In this document: positions 8,101-16,654 of the stretch, one piece after another
How the letters are laid out: every line of letters begins with the position of its first letter
How positions within the stretch are numbered: position 1 is the stretch's first letter
Assembly (NCBI RefSeq): GCF_016278775.1
Contig: NZ_JADQBF010000005.1
Location: 1-43,016 of the forward strand
Origin: Demequina sp.
GTDB lineage: Bacteria > Actinomycetota > Actinomycetes > Actinomycetales > Demequinaceae
Reading direction: 5' to 3'
DNA length: 43,016 nt
The notes under the pieces: generated by a model
The model's database searches: none
Told to the model about the DNA's origin: nothing
Seen by the model: the letters and a program-made list of their open reading frames with translations, nothing else
Translations under genes and position numbers: made by a program

Positions 8101-8720
8101 ACCAGGTCCTCGTAGACCCGCTTCTCAATCTCGAGATCGTGGTCCATCAACTCCACGTAGTAGTTCTCGCGACCGAAGATCTCTTGGAACTCCCCCGCCG
8201 CCTTGAGCGCCTCGTCGTACTGGCCAAGGCGCAGCCTGGTCTGCACCTCCCCGGACGGGCAGCCAGTGGTAGCGATGATGCCCTTCGCATAGCGCTGCAG
8301 CAGGTCGCGGTCCATGCGGGCCTTGTAGAAGTGCCCCTCGAGAGACGCGTAGGACGCGAGCCGGAACAGGTTGTGCATTCCCGCCGTGTCCTTGGCCCAC
8401 ATGGTGGCGTGCGTGTAAGCGCCACCCGAGCTGACGTCGTCCCCCGCCTGACCCTCCTGCCCCCACTTGACGCGAGAACGGTCCGAGCGGGCTGTGCCTG
8501 GGGTGAGGTATGCCTCAAGCCCGATGATGGGCTTGACTCCGGCCTCCGTGGCCTTCGACCAGAACTCGTAGGCGCCGAACAGGTAGCCGTGGTCGGTGGT
8601 CGCAATGGCCTTCTGGCCCAGCTCGTTGGCGCGCTGCATGAGGTCGGTGATGCGGGCGGCGCCGTCCAACATCGAGTACTCCGTGTGCACATGGAGGTGG
8701 ACGAAGTCGCGCGACGGCAT
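5178..8720 (-). CDS. dnaE: DNA polymerase III alpha subunit (replicative polymerase)
   Basis: This is the catalytic subunit of the chromosomal replicase, 1180 residues, normal for actinobacterial DnaE1. The N-terminal PHP domain begins with H-L-H-V-H-T-E-Y-S (residues 8-16) and later T-D-H-G, the metal-binding signature of actinobacterial PHP proofreading nucleases. The palm has the catalytic aspartates in P-D-F-D-I-D-F-D-E (about 419-427) and a further Asp in K-M-D-F-L-G near 582. Finger and thumb regions follow, then a helix-hairpin-helix region (~830-880) and an OB-fold (~1000-1080). The ATG at 8720 gives the expected short leader before the first PHP histidine. It diverges from hrpA across 227 bases containing an inverted-repeat element. 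No damage or frameshift is seen. Confidence 0.98.
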   Translation of the reverse strand: MPSRDFVHLHVHTEYSMLDGAARITDLMQRANELGQKAIATTDHGYLFGAYEFWSKATEAGVKPIIGLEAYLTPGTARSDRSRVKWGQEGQAGDDVSSGGAYTHATMWAKDTAGMHNLFRLASYASLEGHFYKARMDRDLLQRYAKGIIATTGCPSGEVQTRLRLGQYDEALKAAGEFQEIFGRENYYVELMDHDLEIEKRVYEDLVRLSKDLGAPLVATNDLHYSSKDDAKTHEALLCIQSGATLDEPTYDQGGKRFAFNGDGYYVKTAEEMWDLWGDRHPEALTNTLAIAEQCEVAFNTSADYMPRYAVPPGEDEHSWFVKEVQRGLHDRFGEQIPAHVQDRANFEIDVIADKGYPGYFLVVADFVKWAKDHKIRVGPGRGSGAGSMAAYAMRITDLDPIQHQLYFERFLNPERESKPDFDIDFDERRRGEVIRYVTDKYGEDKVAQIVTYGTIKAKQALKDSARVLGKPYALGELLTKAYPDPQQGRDLSLAAVFDEKNDRYNEGGDFRAAVEADPEAREVVDMALGLEGLKRQWGVHAAGVIMSSEPLIDIIPIMRREQDGVIITQFDYPTCEGLGLVKMDFLGLRNLTILDDALDNIVDNGKPPLVLEDLALEDQATFDLLGRGDTLGVFQLDGVAMRSLLRQMKPDTFEDISAVLALYRPGPMGANSHTAYAERKNGRQQVDYIHPELEAPLREVLEVTYGLIVYQEQVQRIAQIVAGYTLGAADLLRRAMGKKKPEVLAKEFEPFNAGMKANGFSDEAIKKLWDTLVPFADYAFNKAHTAAYGVLSFWTAYLKAHYPTEFMAALLTSVGTDKDKMALYLAECRRMGITVLAPDVNDSKANFSAVGKDIRFGLTAVRNVGANVVAEIQKAREAKGDYASFPDFLDKVTASVCNKRTIDSLVKAGAFDSLGHTRKSLSLIHEQAVDSVVGLKRQEATGQFDLFGGDADLSGGVRVEVPNVPEWDKKTLLNLEREMLGLYVSDHPLSGLDHVLRAEATHQILNATPAHGLGEGEQVVFAGLITRVDRRIARSGNAYAIVVLEDMTGEVEVSFFAKTYDTYARDLTEDSVVTIKARSRERGDGGLQFSAIELRIPNVNVVDNAPVAINVPAARVTPPLVEEVKGILRSHPGTVEVRMVLTGGDKPLTMRLGDEFRVEKSSALYGDLKAALGPSCLAV

Positions 8721-8821
8721 GGAGTCGATTCTAGGCGCGGTGGCCGACAGCCAGGGCCGCCGACGCGCTGCCTCCGGCCTCCTTCACACCTCGCCAGGGC
8801 GGCGTTCTGGCGCCCGCGCCG

Positions 8822-8912
8822 CGTACCGTCCCTGACACTCACCGGACACTCCAGGCGGCGTTATCGGCGTGTCGTCCGGCGAGTCGCGGCGCCGGGTGTC
8901 AGGGACGGTACG
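8822..8912. repeat. 91 bp inverted-repeat (REP/MITE-like) element between dnaE and hrpA
   Basis: Arms at 8822-8838 and 8896-8912 are perfect 17 bp inverted copies (cgtaccgtccctgacac and its complement). Inside lies a smaller inverted pair, ccggac (8842-8847) and gtccgg (8874-8879). It sits between two divergently transcribed genes, so it is not a normal terminator position. A mobile or repetitive palindromic element, or a shared regulatory site, fits better. Confidence 0.7.
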
Positions 8913-8947
8913 TTTCGCGCACGCGCGGGGTCCGCGACAATAGGCAC

Positions 8948-11900
8948 ATGACCTCCTCGCGCCGCACCGACCCTGGCGCGCCCGCACGGGGCGGGGGCCG
9001 GGGCGCTGGCGGCGGCGCATCTCGCGCCAAAGCCGCGGCGGCTCGAGCCGCCGTCGAGGTCCCGACGATCACCTACCCCGCCGAGCTCCCCGTCAGCGCA
9101 AGACGAGAGGACATCGCCGCGGCAATCCGCGACCACCAGGTCGTGATCGTCTCCGGCGAGACGGGCTCCGGCAAGACCACCCAGATCCCCAAGATCGCGC
9201 TCGACCTCGGCCGCGGGCGCACCGGGCAGATCGGGCACACCCAGCCGCGCCGCATCGCCGCGCGCTCGGTGGCTGACAGGATCGCAGAGGAACTCGGCAC
9301 CACTCTCGGCGATATCGTCGGCTACCAGGTGCGCTTCAACGACACCTCATCCGAGAGCACGCTGCTCAAGGTGATGACCGACGGAATCCTGCTGGCACAG
9401 ATTCAGCGGGATCCTGAGCTGCTTGCGTACGACACCCTCATCATCGACGAGGCCCACGAGCGCTCCCTCAACATCGACGTGCTGCTCGGCTACCTCACCA
9501 ACCTGCTCCCCCGCCGCCCAGACCTCAAGCTCATCATCACGTCCGCCACGATCGACTCGCAGCGCTTCGCGCGGCACTTTGCGCCTGGCGGACCCATCAG
9601 GGACGACGAGGGGGCTGGTGGGGACGCCGCGGCGCGCCCCGCCGCCCCCGTCATCGAGGTGACGGGCCGCACCTATCCCGTCGAGATGCGTTACCGGCCG
9701 CTCGCTGGTGAGACGCGCGGCGAGGAACGCGACCTCATGACCGGCATCACCGACGCTTGCGACGAGCTCATGCGCGAGGGGCCAGGCGACATCCTCGTGT
9801 TCCTGTCGGGCGAGCGCGAGATCCGCGACGCGGTGGAGACCCTCGAGGGCCACCTCGGCCCACGAGCGCGCGACCCCAAGCACCCCCAGGCAGTGGAGAT
9901 CCTGCCGCTCTACGCCCGCCTGTCTTCCGCCGAGCAGCACCGCGTCTTCGCGCAGCACTCCCGCCGCCGCATCGTTCTCGCCACCAACGTCGCCGAGACC
10001 TCGCTGACGGTGCCCGGCATTCACTACGTGGTGGACCCCGGCACCGCCCGCATCTCTCGCTACTCCAAGGCGACCAAGGTGCAGCGCCTGCCGATCGAGC
10101 CCATCAGCCAGGCGAGCGCCAACCAACGAGCTGGCCGCGCCGGCCGCCTCGCTGACGGCATCGCTCTTCGCCTCTACGCACCAGAAGACTTCGAGTCCCG
10201 CGCAGACTTCACCGAGCCGGAGATCCTGCGCACCTCTCTCGCGTCGGTGCTGCTGCAGATGATCTCGGTGGGGGTGGTGTCCACTCCCGACGAGGTGGCC
10301 GCCTTCCCCTTCGTCGAGCCGCCCGACACGCGCGCCATCAAGGACGGCATCCAACTGCTGTCCGATCTGGGGGCCGTCACCACGAACCGCACCGGCAGGG
10401 CGCGACTCACGGTGGTGGGGCGCAAACTCGCACGCCTGCCGATCGACCCGCGCCAAGCCCGCATGATCGTCGAGGGCGAGCGCCACGGTGTCGCCTACGA
10501 GTCCGCCGTGATCGCCGCCGCGCTCTCGATCCAGGATCCGCGAGAGCGGCCAAGCGACAAGCGCGACGAGGCCGACCAACACCATCGGCGCTTCTCCACC
10601 CCCACGTCGGACCTGCTGGGCTACCTCAACCTGTGGGCGTACCTACGGGACCGCCAGCACGAGCTGTCCGGTAGCGCATTCAGGCGGATGTGCCGGTCCG
10701 AGTTCCTCAACTACCTGCGCGTGCGGGAGTGGCAGGACCTAGTGCAGCAACTGCGGCAGGCGGCCAAGCCGGTGGGGATTCACGTCAAGGCACGCGCGGC
10801 GCAGCCCGTCACGTCGGAAGACGGCGTGTCCCAGTTCCTCCACACGTGGGACGAAGACGCCATCCACCGTTCCGTGCTCGCGGGCCTCCTCACGCAGATC
10901 GGCATGCAAGACGAGGGCAAGGTCACCGCATCCGGCTTCACGCACCTGCGCGGGGAGGCCAAGGCGATCGCGATGAAGCGCGCCCGCAAGCGCGCCACCA
11001 ATGAGTACCTCGGCACCCGGGGCGCCCGCTTCGCGATCCAGCCGAACTCTCCCCTGTCCAAGAAGCCGCCGGCCTTCGTGATGGCCGCCCAACTGGTGGA
11101 AACCAACAGGCTGTGGGCGCGCGACGTGGCCCGCATCGACCCTGCGTGGGCGGAGGAACTCGCTGGCGACCTGGCCAAGCACACCTACTCGGAACCGCAC
11201 TGGTCCACCAAGCAGGGCGCCGCCATGGCCCACGAGAAGGTGCTGCTCTACGGCGTGCCCATAGTCGCCGAGCGCCGCATCCTGTGGGGCAAGGTCAATC
11301 CCGCCGAGGCGCGCGAACTCTTCATCAGGCACGCCCTGGTTCAGGGCGAGTGGACCACCCACCACGAGTTCTGGAAGGCCAATCAGGCCGCCTTGGCGGA
11401 AGCGGCCGATGTGGAGGCGCGCACCCGCACCTTCGGCCTGGTGGCGGGCGAGGAGGAGCTGTTCGACTTCTACGACGAGCGCGTCCCCGACCACGTCGTC
11501 TCTGCCGCCCACTTCGACAAGTGGTGGAAGGGCGCCCAACGCCAGCAGCCGGAACTGCTCACCTACACGACCGAGCTCCTCATGCCGGACGCCACAGAGG
11601 TTGACGCCTCTCAGTTCCCAGACGAGTGGCCCCAAGGCGAGCTCACCCTGCCCCTCACGTACCAGTTCGAGCCCGGCGCCGACGCCGACGGAGTCACCGT
11701 CCACGTCCCCCTTGCGGTGCTGCCCCGCGTCACGCCTGACGGCTTCGACTGGCTCGTGCCCGGCATGCTGCCCGAGCTGACCACCGCGACCATCAGGGCC
11801 CTTCCCAAGCCCGTGCGGCGACTGCTGGTGCCCGCCCCAGACGCGGCGCGGGACATCGTCGCGTGGATGGCGGCCAACACCCCCGCGTGGGAGGACCTTG

Positions 11901-13144
11901 CACGGGCCGGGGACATGGCGGAGTCCTACCGGGATGCCTTCACACGGGCCACGCGCGCGCTGAGGGACGTCACCATCCCGGCCGACGCGTGGGACGAGGT
12001 GGACGAGCGTCTTCCCTCCCACCTGAAGATGACGTTCCGGATCGTCGAGCACCACGGCAAGCGGGAGTCCATCGTCGACGAGTCAACCCACCTGCTCGCT
12101 CTCAAGCGCTCGCTCGCCCCACAGACGGCCGACGCCGTGCGCAAGGCCGTGGGCGCGTCGCCCGACACCAGGCAAAGGGCAAAGGTCGCCGCCGCGGCGA
12201 AGCCCTCCCCAGCGTCGTTCGCTGGCGGCCCAGTATCGGAGAAGGCACAGTTGACCACCTGGCCCGCGGACCTGCCGGGCGGCGCACTGCCCGAGGTCAT
12301 CGAGTCCGACGTGGGCGGCGGGGTCATCGTGCGCGGCTACCCGGGTCTGGTGGCCGAGAAGGCCGGTGCAGCGGTGCGCATCATGGCCGACGCCCCGACG
12401 CGCGATGCGGCCCATGCGGAGGGCGTGCGGCGGCTGTTGCTCACGGAATGCGGGCTGGCCACCAAGCGCATCACGTCGCGCTGGACCAGCTCCGAGTCGC
12501 TGACGCTCGCGGCATCGGGCTACGAGACCACGGATTCCCTGGTGGCGGACCTGCAACTCGCGGCGATTCGCGCGCTCACGGCGCCAGGCACGGACGACGA
12601 CGCGGCCGGGGTGCGTTCGGCCGCGACTCACGCGGCGGTGCGGGGGCGCGTGCGCGACCGACTCGAAGACGAGATCTACCGCATCGTGGGGCTGGTGGTC
12701 CCCATCGCGGAGGCCGCTCGCGCGCTTGACGCCGACATTCGCTCGACCACCTCGATGGCACTGTTGTCGACGCTCGCGGACGTGCGCGCCGTCGCCCAAG
12801 AACTCGCTGGTGACGGCTTCCTCTCACGCACTCCCCCCGACCGTCTTCGACATCTTCCGCGCTACCTCAAGGCCGCGCGTCATCGGATCGACAAGGCACA
12901 GTCGCATCCGGCCAAGGATGCCGAGCTGGCGTGGCGCGTGCGAGAGATCGCGGAAGAGGTGGAGCGCGAGCGCGAGGCGGGCGCCGCGAGCGGCCCTGAT
13001 GCCGCGCGTGCTGCGCGCATCGAGGCGGCGCGATGGATGCTGGAGGAGTTCAGGGTGTCGCTGTTCGCCCAGCAACTGGGCACCGACGGACCGGTGAGCG
13101 AGAAGCGGATTCGCGCGGCGCTCGCCGGCGCTACTGCTCGGTGA
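8948..13144 (+). CDS. hrpA: ATP-dependent RNA helicase HrpA (DEAH box)
   Basis: HrpA is a large DEAH/RHA RNA helicase; in other bacteria it acts on mRNA processing and stalled ribosomes. The 1398-residue length suits the family. Motifs run in order: Walker A G-E-T-G-S-G-K-T (~69-77), D-E-A-H (~167-170), S-A-T in motif III (~198), and Q-R-A-G-R-A-G-R motif VI (~392-399). The winged-helix/HA2 region and the long DUF3418 C-terminal part follow. The first ~40 residues are a basic, low-complexity Gly/Arg/Ala tail. The ATG at 8948 has no strong Shine-Dalgarno site. The 3' end overlaps the convergent acetyltransferase gene by 14 bases. Confidence 0.97.
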   Translation: MTSSRRTDPGAPARGGGRGAGGGASRAKAAAARAAVEVPTITYPAELPVSARREDIAAAIRDHQVVIVSGETGSGKTTQIPKIALDLGRGRTGQIGHTQPRRIAARSVADRIAEELGTTLGDIVGYQVRFNDTSSESTLLKVMTDGILLAQIQRDPELLAYDTLIIDEAHERSLNIDVLLGYLTNLLPRRPDLKLIITSATIDSQRFARHFAPGGPIRDDEGAGGDAAARPAAPVIEVTGRTYPVEMRYRPLAGETRGEERDLMTGITDACDELMREGPGDILVFLSGEREIRDAVETLEGHLGPRARDPKHPQAVEILPLYARLSSAEQHRVFAQHSRRRIVLATNVAETSLTVPGIHYVVDPGTARISRYSKATKVQRLPIEPISQASANQRAGRAGRLADGIALRLYAPEDFESRADFTEPEILRTSLASVLLQMISVGVVSTPDEVAAFPFVEPPDTRAIKDGIQLLSDLGAVTTNRTGRARLTVVGRKLARLPIDPRQARMIVEGERHGVAYESAVIAAALSIQDPRERPSDKRDEADQHHRRFSTPTSDLLGYLNLWAYLRDRQHELSGSAFRRMCRSEFLNYLRVREWQDLVQQLRQAAKPVGIHVKARAAQPVTSEDGVSQFLHTWDEDAIHRSVLAGLLTQIGMQDEGKVTASGFTHLRGEAKAIAMKRARKRATNEYLGTRGARFAIQPNSPLSKKPPAFVMAAQLVETNRLWARDVARIDPAWAEELAGDLAKHTYSEPHWSTKQGAAMAHEKVLLYGVPIVAERRILWGKVNPAEARELFIRHALVQGEWTTHHEFWKANQAALAEAADVEARTRTFGLVAGEEELFDFYDERVPDHVVSAAHFDKWWKGAQRQQPELLTYTTELLMPDATEVDASQFPDEWPQGELTLPLTYQFEPGADADGVTVHVPLAVLPRVTPDGFDWLVPGMLPELTTATIRALPKPVRRLLVPAPDAARDIVAWMAANTPAWEDLARAGDMAESYRDAFTRATRALRDVTIPADAWDEVDERLPSHLKMTFRIVEHHGKRESIVDESTHLLALKRSLAPQTADAVRKAVGASPDTRQRAKVAAAAKPSPASFAGGPVSEKAQLTTWPADLPGGALPEVIESDVGGGVIVRGYPGLVAEKAGAAVRIMADAPTRDAAHAEGVRRLLLTECGLATKRITSRWTSSESLTLAASGYETTDSLVADLQLAAIRALTAPGTDDDAAGVRSAATHAAVRGRVRDRLEDEIYRIVGLVVPIAEAARALDADIRSTTSMALLSTLADVRAVAQELAGDGFLSRTPPDRLRHLPRYLKAARHRIDKAQSHPAKDAELAWRVREIAEEVEREREAGAASGPDAARAARIEAARWMLEEFRVSLFAQQLGTDGPVSEKRIRAALAGATAR

Positions 13145-13628
13145 CCACCTTGAAGGCGTCGTGGTGCGAGATTCCCTCGTCCATGTAGGCGTCGCCGAAG
13201 ATCGTGTAGCCCAGCTTCTCGTAGAACGGCATGGCCTGATCCTGGGCGCTCAACTCGACGCGCACGCTCCCGCTAGCGCCGTGACGCGCGAGTGCCTGCG
13301 CCTCTAGTTCGAGCATGAGCGCGCTGCCCGCGCCTGAGTTTCGCGCGACCTTCCGCACGGCAACACGCCCAATGTGCGGTAGCGCTGGGTCCATCGCTCC
13401 GAACGCCCCCTCGCCGTGAAACACGTCTGTGTGGGGCGCAAGCAGGCGGCCAGTGGCCAGCGGAATGCCCTCGTCGTCAACCACCAGCGAATGGAACGTC
13501 CTCGGATCGGGGTCGAGCTCATCTCTCTCTGCCGCTGGGTCTACGCCCTGTTCGTCGACAAACACCTCGAACCGAATGGCCAGCGCAACCTCGAGTTGCT
13601 CTGGCGTGGTGACGGCGACAGTTTGCAT
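13131..13628 (-). CDS. GNAT family N-acetyltransferase (ElaA/YjcF-like)
   Basis: This 165-residue single-domain acetyltransferase likely moves an acetyl group from acetyl-CoA to an amine; the substrate is unknown. The N-terminal R-F-E-V-F-V-D-E-Q-G-V motif (residues 19-29) is typical of ElaA/YjcF-like GNATs. The acetyl-CoA loop is seen as R-V-A-V-R-K-V-A-R-N-S-G-A-G-S-A-L near 88-104, and the C-terminal F-Y-E-K-L-G-Y motif near 134-140. The gene starts at the ATG at 13628, four bases after the RluA-family gene stop, and is probably the last gene of that operon. Its 3' end overlaps hrpA on the other strand. Confidence 0.9.
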   Translation of the reverse strand: MQTVAVTTPEQLEVALAIRFEVFVDEQGVDPAAERDELDPDPRTFHSLVVDDEGIPLATGRLLAPHTDVFHGEGAFGAMDPALPHIGRVAVRKVARNSGAGSALMLELEAQALARHGASGSVRVELSAQDQAMPFYEKLGYTIFGDAYMDEGISHHDAFKVVTEQ

Positions 13629-13632
13629 GGAC

Positions 13633-14550
13633 TCAACCTCTCAGTTGCGCGAGCGCGACCGCAAGGTCCGCGGGATATTCGGACGCGACGCGAAGCTCGT
13701 CTCCGCGTGTGGGGTGTGCGAAGGCGAGCTCCTTGGCATGCAACCACTGCCTGGTCAGGCCAAGCTTCTTGGCTTGCACCGGGTCGGCCCCGTAGGTGAG
13801 GTCTCCCACCAGTGGGTGTCGCATGGCGGTCATGTGCACCCGGATCTGGTGGGTGCGGCCCGTCTCGAGGTGCACCTCCACGAGTGATGCGGCAGGGAAC
13901 ATCTCGAGCACCTCGTAATGGGTGATGGATGGCCTTCCGCCCTCAACGACGGCGAACTTGTAGTCGGAACTTGGATGACGCCCGATCGGCGCGTCGATCG
14001 TGCCTTGAGTCGGCTCCAGATGTCCCTGTGCCACGGCGTGATACACCTTGTCGACGGTACGTTCCTTGAACGCCCGCTTGAGGGCAGAGTAGGCCGGTCC
14101 CGTCTTGGCGACCACCATGAGGCCGGAGGTGCCGACGTCGAGCCGATGCACGATTCCCTGGCGCTCGGCCGGTCCCTCTGCGGCAAGAGTGACCCCCGCG
14201 TCGGCGAGGGCGCCCGTGACAGTCGGCCCCTCCCAACCGGGCGACGGGTGCGCCGCAACGCCCACGGGCTTGTCGATCACGGCGATGTCCGCGTCCTCGT
14301 AGAGGACGGTCAGGCCACCGGGGATCGTGGGCTCCGGCATGGCAGCCCGCCGTTGCGGGAGATCCACGGCGAGGGTGCCTTCCCTCACGATGTCTGACCT
14401 TCCCACGATCGCGCCCTCGAGGCTCACGCCTCCCCCGTCGATCAGCTCGGCAGCCTTGGTGCGGCTCATGCCAAGCATCCGTGCGACGGCCACATCCGCG
14501 CGCTCACCGACCAGTGCGTCTGGCACGGGCAAGTAGCGGGTGTCGCTCAC
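13633..14550 (-). CDS. RluA/RluD-family 23S rRNA pseudouridine synthase
   Basis: It converts specific uridines of RNA, probably 23S rRNA, to pseudouridine. The N-terminal S4 RNA-binding domain (~residues 15-75, with G-M-S-R-T-K-A-A-E-L-I) precedes the catalytic domain. That domain carries the family signature H-R-L-D-V-G-T-S-G-L around 137-146, whose Asp is the nucleophile. R-T-H-Q-I-R-V-H-M near 235-243 is the second signature. At 305 residues it is RluD-sized. The start is GTG at 14550, overlapping the lspA stop as GTGA; the same rluD-after-lspA order is common in bacteria. The site it modifies cannot be told from sequence, so no symbol is given. Confidence 0.95.
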   Translation of the reverse strand: MSDTRYLPVPDALVGERADVAVARMLGMSRTKAAELIDGGGVSLEGAIVGRSDIVREGTLAVDLPQRRAAMPEPTIPGGLTVLYEDADIAVIDKPVGVAAHPSPGWEGPTVTGALADAGVTLAAEGPAERQGIVHRLDVGTSGLMVVAKTGPAYSALKRAFKERTVDKVYHAVAQGHLEPTQGTIDAPIGRHPSSDYKFAVVEGGRPSITHYEVLEMFPAASLVEVHLETGRTHQIRVHMTAMRHPLVGDLTYGADPVQAKKLGLTRQWLHAKELAFAHPTRGDELRVASEYPADLAVALAQLRG

Positions 14551-15056
14551 GGCGTCGCGTTACGGTCGGGCGCCGCGTTGGTTCTTGCGGGCTCCAGAAG
14601 CCTCTTGCCGAACAGACTCGCCAGCATGAAGACCGCGGCGGCGCCCACGATCGCGATGTCCGCGATGTTGCCCACAAACATGTCGTTGTAGTTGATCATG
14701 TCGACCACGTGACCACGCCCGAAGCCAGGCTCGCGAAACAGTCGGTCAATCAGGTTGCCGACGGCGCCGCCCAACGCGACGCCCAAGAGCCCCGTCGCGA
14801 GCGGGGTTCTGGCGCGCCTGGCGTAGTAGACGAGTCCCGCCGTGACCACCACAGCAACAATGGTGAGGATCCACGTGTAGCCCTCCCCCAGCGAGAAGGC
14901 CGCCCCGGAGTTGAAGACGAGTTGCACGGATATCACGTCACCGATCACGGGGTGCTTGACGCCCGGCATGAGCGCGGCGAGCGCCCACTGCTTGGAGAAC
15001 AGATCGATCGCGATCACGAGGATCGCGGCCAACCAGACGGCTGGCCGAACTCTCAA
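14547..15056 (-). CDS. lspA: Lipoprotein signal peptidase (signal peptidase II), TTG start
   Basis: LspA is an inner-membrane aspartyl protease that removes signal peptides from prolipoproteins. This protein has four membrane segments. The catalytic Asp regions are G-N-L-I-D-R-L-F and V-V-D-M-I-N-Y-N-D followed by G-N-I-A-D-I-A. N-S-G-A-A-F-S is the conserved loop motif. The best start is a TTG at 15056: it overlaps the upstream dksA-like stop as TTGA, has GAGGAG five bases before it, and puts the first membrane helix immediately after L-R-V-R-P, giving 169 residues. A longer reading from 15152 would add an unhydrophobic extension inside the upstream gene. Its neighbour on the other side is the RluA-family gene, as usual. 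Confidence 0.95.
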   Translation of the reverse strand: MRVRPAVWLAAILVIAIDLFSKQWALAALMPGVKHPVIGDVISVQLVFNSGAAFSLGEGYTWILTIVAVVVTAGLVYYARRARTPLATGLLGVALGGAVGNLIDRLFREPGFGRGHVVDMINYNDMFVGNIADIAIVGAAAVFMLASLFGKRLLEPARTNAAPDRNATP

Positions 15057-15505
15057 CGGCGCTCCTCGCGCTGCTTGCACGTCACGCAGTACTTGGCACG
15101 CGGGAAGGCCTGGAGGCGGGCCTTGCCGATACCCTCGCCGCACGACAGGCACGAGCCGAACGTGTGGGCCTGGATGCGGCGCAAGGCGTCGACGGACTCC
15201 TCAAGCATCTCGCGCGTGTTGTTGACGATCGACATCTCTTGTTCGCGCTCCAGCGCGGTCGACCCGGCGTCTGCCTGATCGTCACCCGAGCCCTCGGAGG
15301 TGTGCAGCAGGTCGTCCAGGTCGTGCTCGTTGGCATGGAACTCTTCCACGAGACGCTCAACGTCGGCGTTCAGCGTGACGACGATGTCGCGCAGCTCGCC
15401 GACCTTCCACGGCTGGTCACCTTCTCGCACGGCGAGCGCCTTCGCGTCGGCGGCCTTCAGGTCCGCAGGGTCCACCTTGACGATGGGAACTTCGGTGCTT
15501 GTCAT
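15053..15505 (-). CDS. TraR/DksA-family zinc-finger protein
   Basis: This 150-residue protein has a helical N-terminal half and a C-terminal four-Cys zinc finger, C-x2-C (C-L-S-C) and C-x2-C (C-V-T-C), spaced as in TraR/DksA/YocK proteins. Such proteins bind the RNA polymerase secondary channel or act as general-stress factors; the exact role here is unknown. The start chosen is the ATG at 15505, preceded by GTGAGG. A start at 15544 lacks support. The stop overlaps the lspA TTG start. An intrinsic terminator downstream of divIVA separates this gene from the dcw operon, so its promoter should lie in about 15506-15560. Confidence 0.9.
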   Translation of the reverse strand: MTSTEVPIVKVDPADLKAADAKALAVREGDQPWKVGELRDIVVTLNADVERLVEEFHANEHDLDDLLHTSEGSGDDQADAGSTALEREQEMSIVNNTREMLEESVDALRRIQAHTFGSCLSCGEGIGKARLQAFPRAKYCVTCKQREERR

Positions 15506-15560
15506 GACGTCCTCACTTGGGTAACGCAGTGAGAGTAGTCGCACTGCGGGGGGAAGGCAA

Positions 15561-15596
15561 AGCGCCGCGCCCGGCCTTGCGGTCCGACGCGGCGCT
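15561..15596 (-). terminator. Intrinsic terminator after divIVA
   Basis: A perfect 9 bp stem, agcgccgcg (15561-15569) with cgcggcgct (15588-15596), closes an 18-base loop. On the minus strand it is followed by TTTGCCTTCC. It starts 14 bases past the divIVA stop and would end the long dcw transcript. Confidence 0.75.
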
Positions 15597-15610
15597 GAAG
15601 CGTGGTGGTG

Positions 15611-16585
15611 CTAGGAGTTCCAGCGCGGAGCGTCGTTCGGATTCTCACCGGACTCGTCATCCTTGCTGGGTGGAGCGGGGGACTCATTTCCCTGAGCGGG
15701 CGAGACCGGCGCCTGTTGGGGCGTCCACGGTTCGGTCGAGCCGAACGGGTTCTGTTCGCCCTGAGGCTGCTGCTGGTCGCCGAACGCAGCGCCCGACTCG
15801 GGGGACGCGGCAGCGGACCGCTGACGCGCCAGGGGTGCGGCGTCGGCGCTCGGCGCGGCATCTGAACGAGGCTCGGTACCCGGAACGCCGAAACCCTCTC
15901 CGAAGGCCAAGGGCGCGCCGGGCTCACCAGGGGCATCTTGCTGAGGAGTGGAAGCCTGCTGCGCGTCAGGATCGGAGGCAGACGACCCCACGGGCCCTGC
16001 GCTCGCCTTCGCCGCGTTGTGCTCAAGGTCGCCCAGCAGATTCTCCAGGTAATTGCGCAAGTGGCCTCGATAGTCGCGTTCAAAACGACGCAGGTCATCG
16101 ATGCGGCGCTCCAGATCGGCGCGCTCGGTCTCGAGGTCCTGCATACGTGCGCGGGCGTCGCTCTCCGCCCGCTCCACAATCGTCTCGGCCTTGACCTTGC
16201 CCTCGTCGATGAGGCGGTCACGTGCCTCCTCGCCCGCTTGGACGTACTCGTCGTGCAGCTTCTGGGCCATCGCCAACATGGTGGTGGCCGAGGGCGGGTT
16301 CGGGTCCGTAGCGGCCTGCAAGAAGCTCTCTGAGCCCGAGGGCGCGGTGGCAGCGGCTGGAGCCGGTGTGGGAGCCGGTGCTGGCGCGGCGGCTGGCACG
16401 ACGGCGCCACCCGCCTGAGCCTGGGCAAGGCGCTGCTGAAGTTCGTCGCGCTCGGCGGTCAGAGCGGCGATCGAGTTGGCCACCTCGTCGAGGAAGTCGT
16501 CAACCTCGTCCTGGTCGAAGCCCTCGCGGTACTTCGTTTTTGAGAAGGCCTTGTTGAGGACGTCTTCGGCGGTGAGCAAAGCCAT
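15611..16585 (-). CDS. divIVA: DivIVA/Wag31-type cell-pole and septum scaffold
   Basis: DivIVA binds negatively curved membrane at poles and septa and directs polar wall growth in actinobacteria. The N-terminal lipid-binding domain is clear: L-L-T-A-E-D-V-L-N-K-A-F then F-D-Q-D-E-V-D-D-F-L-D-E-V (residues 3-35), leading into a coiled coil. A Pro/Ala-rich linker (~60-90) precedes a second long coiled coil (~100-195) rich in R-x-x-D-L-E heptads. The last ~125 residues are Gln/Pro/Ala-rich and probably disordered. It has 324 residues from the ATG at 16585. It lies downstream of yggT with a 108-base gap holding a possible stress-type promoter, and it is followed by an intrinsic terminator. Confidence 0.96.
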   Translation of the reverse strand: MALLTAEDVLNKAFSKTKYREGFDQDEVDDFLDEVANSIAALTAERDELQQRLAQAQAGGAVVPAAAPAPAPTPAPAAATAPSGSESFLQAATDPNPPSATTMLAMAQKLHDEYVQAGEEARDRLIDEGKVKAETIVERAESDARARMQDLETERADLERRIDDLRRFERDYRGHLRNYLENLLGDLEHNAAKASAGPVGSSASDPDAQQASTPQQDAPGEPGAPLAFGEGFGVPGTEPRSDAAPSADAAPLARQRSAAASPESGAAFGDQQQPQGEQNPFGSTEPWTPQQAPVSPAQGNESPAPPSKDDESGENPNDAPRWNS

Positions 16586-16654
16586 GCGTCGTCCATCCTT
16601 ACGTTGGGGCGGCGCCGGGCGTCCGCCAGTTGTTCAGTCATCACGTACTCCCCT

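Noticed and set aside
9347-12055. Long minus-strand open frames (412 and 438 codons) opposite hrpA
   Set aside because: They mirror the HrpA coding frame, are rich in Gly/His/Arg/Val and show no recognisable domain.
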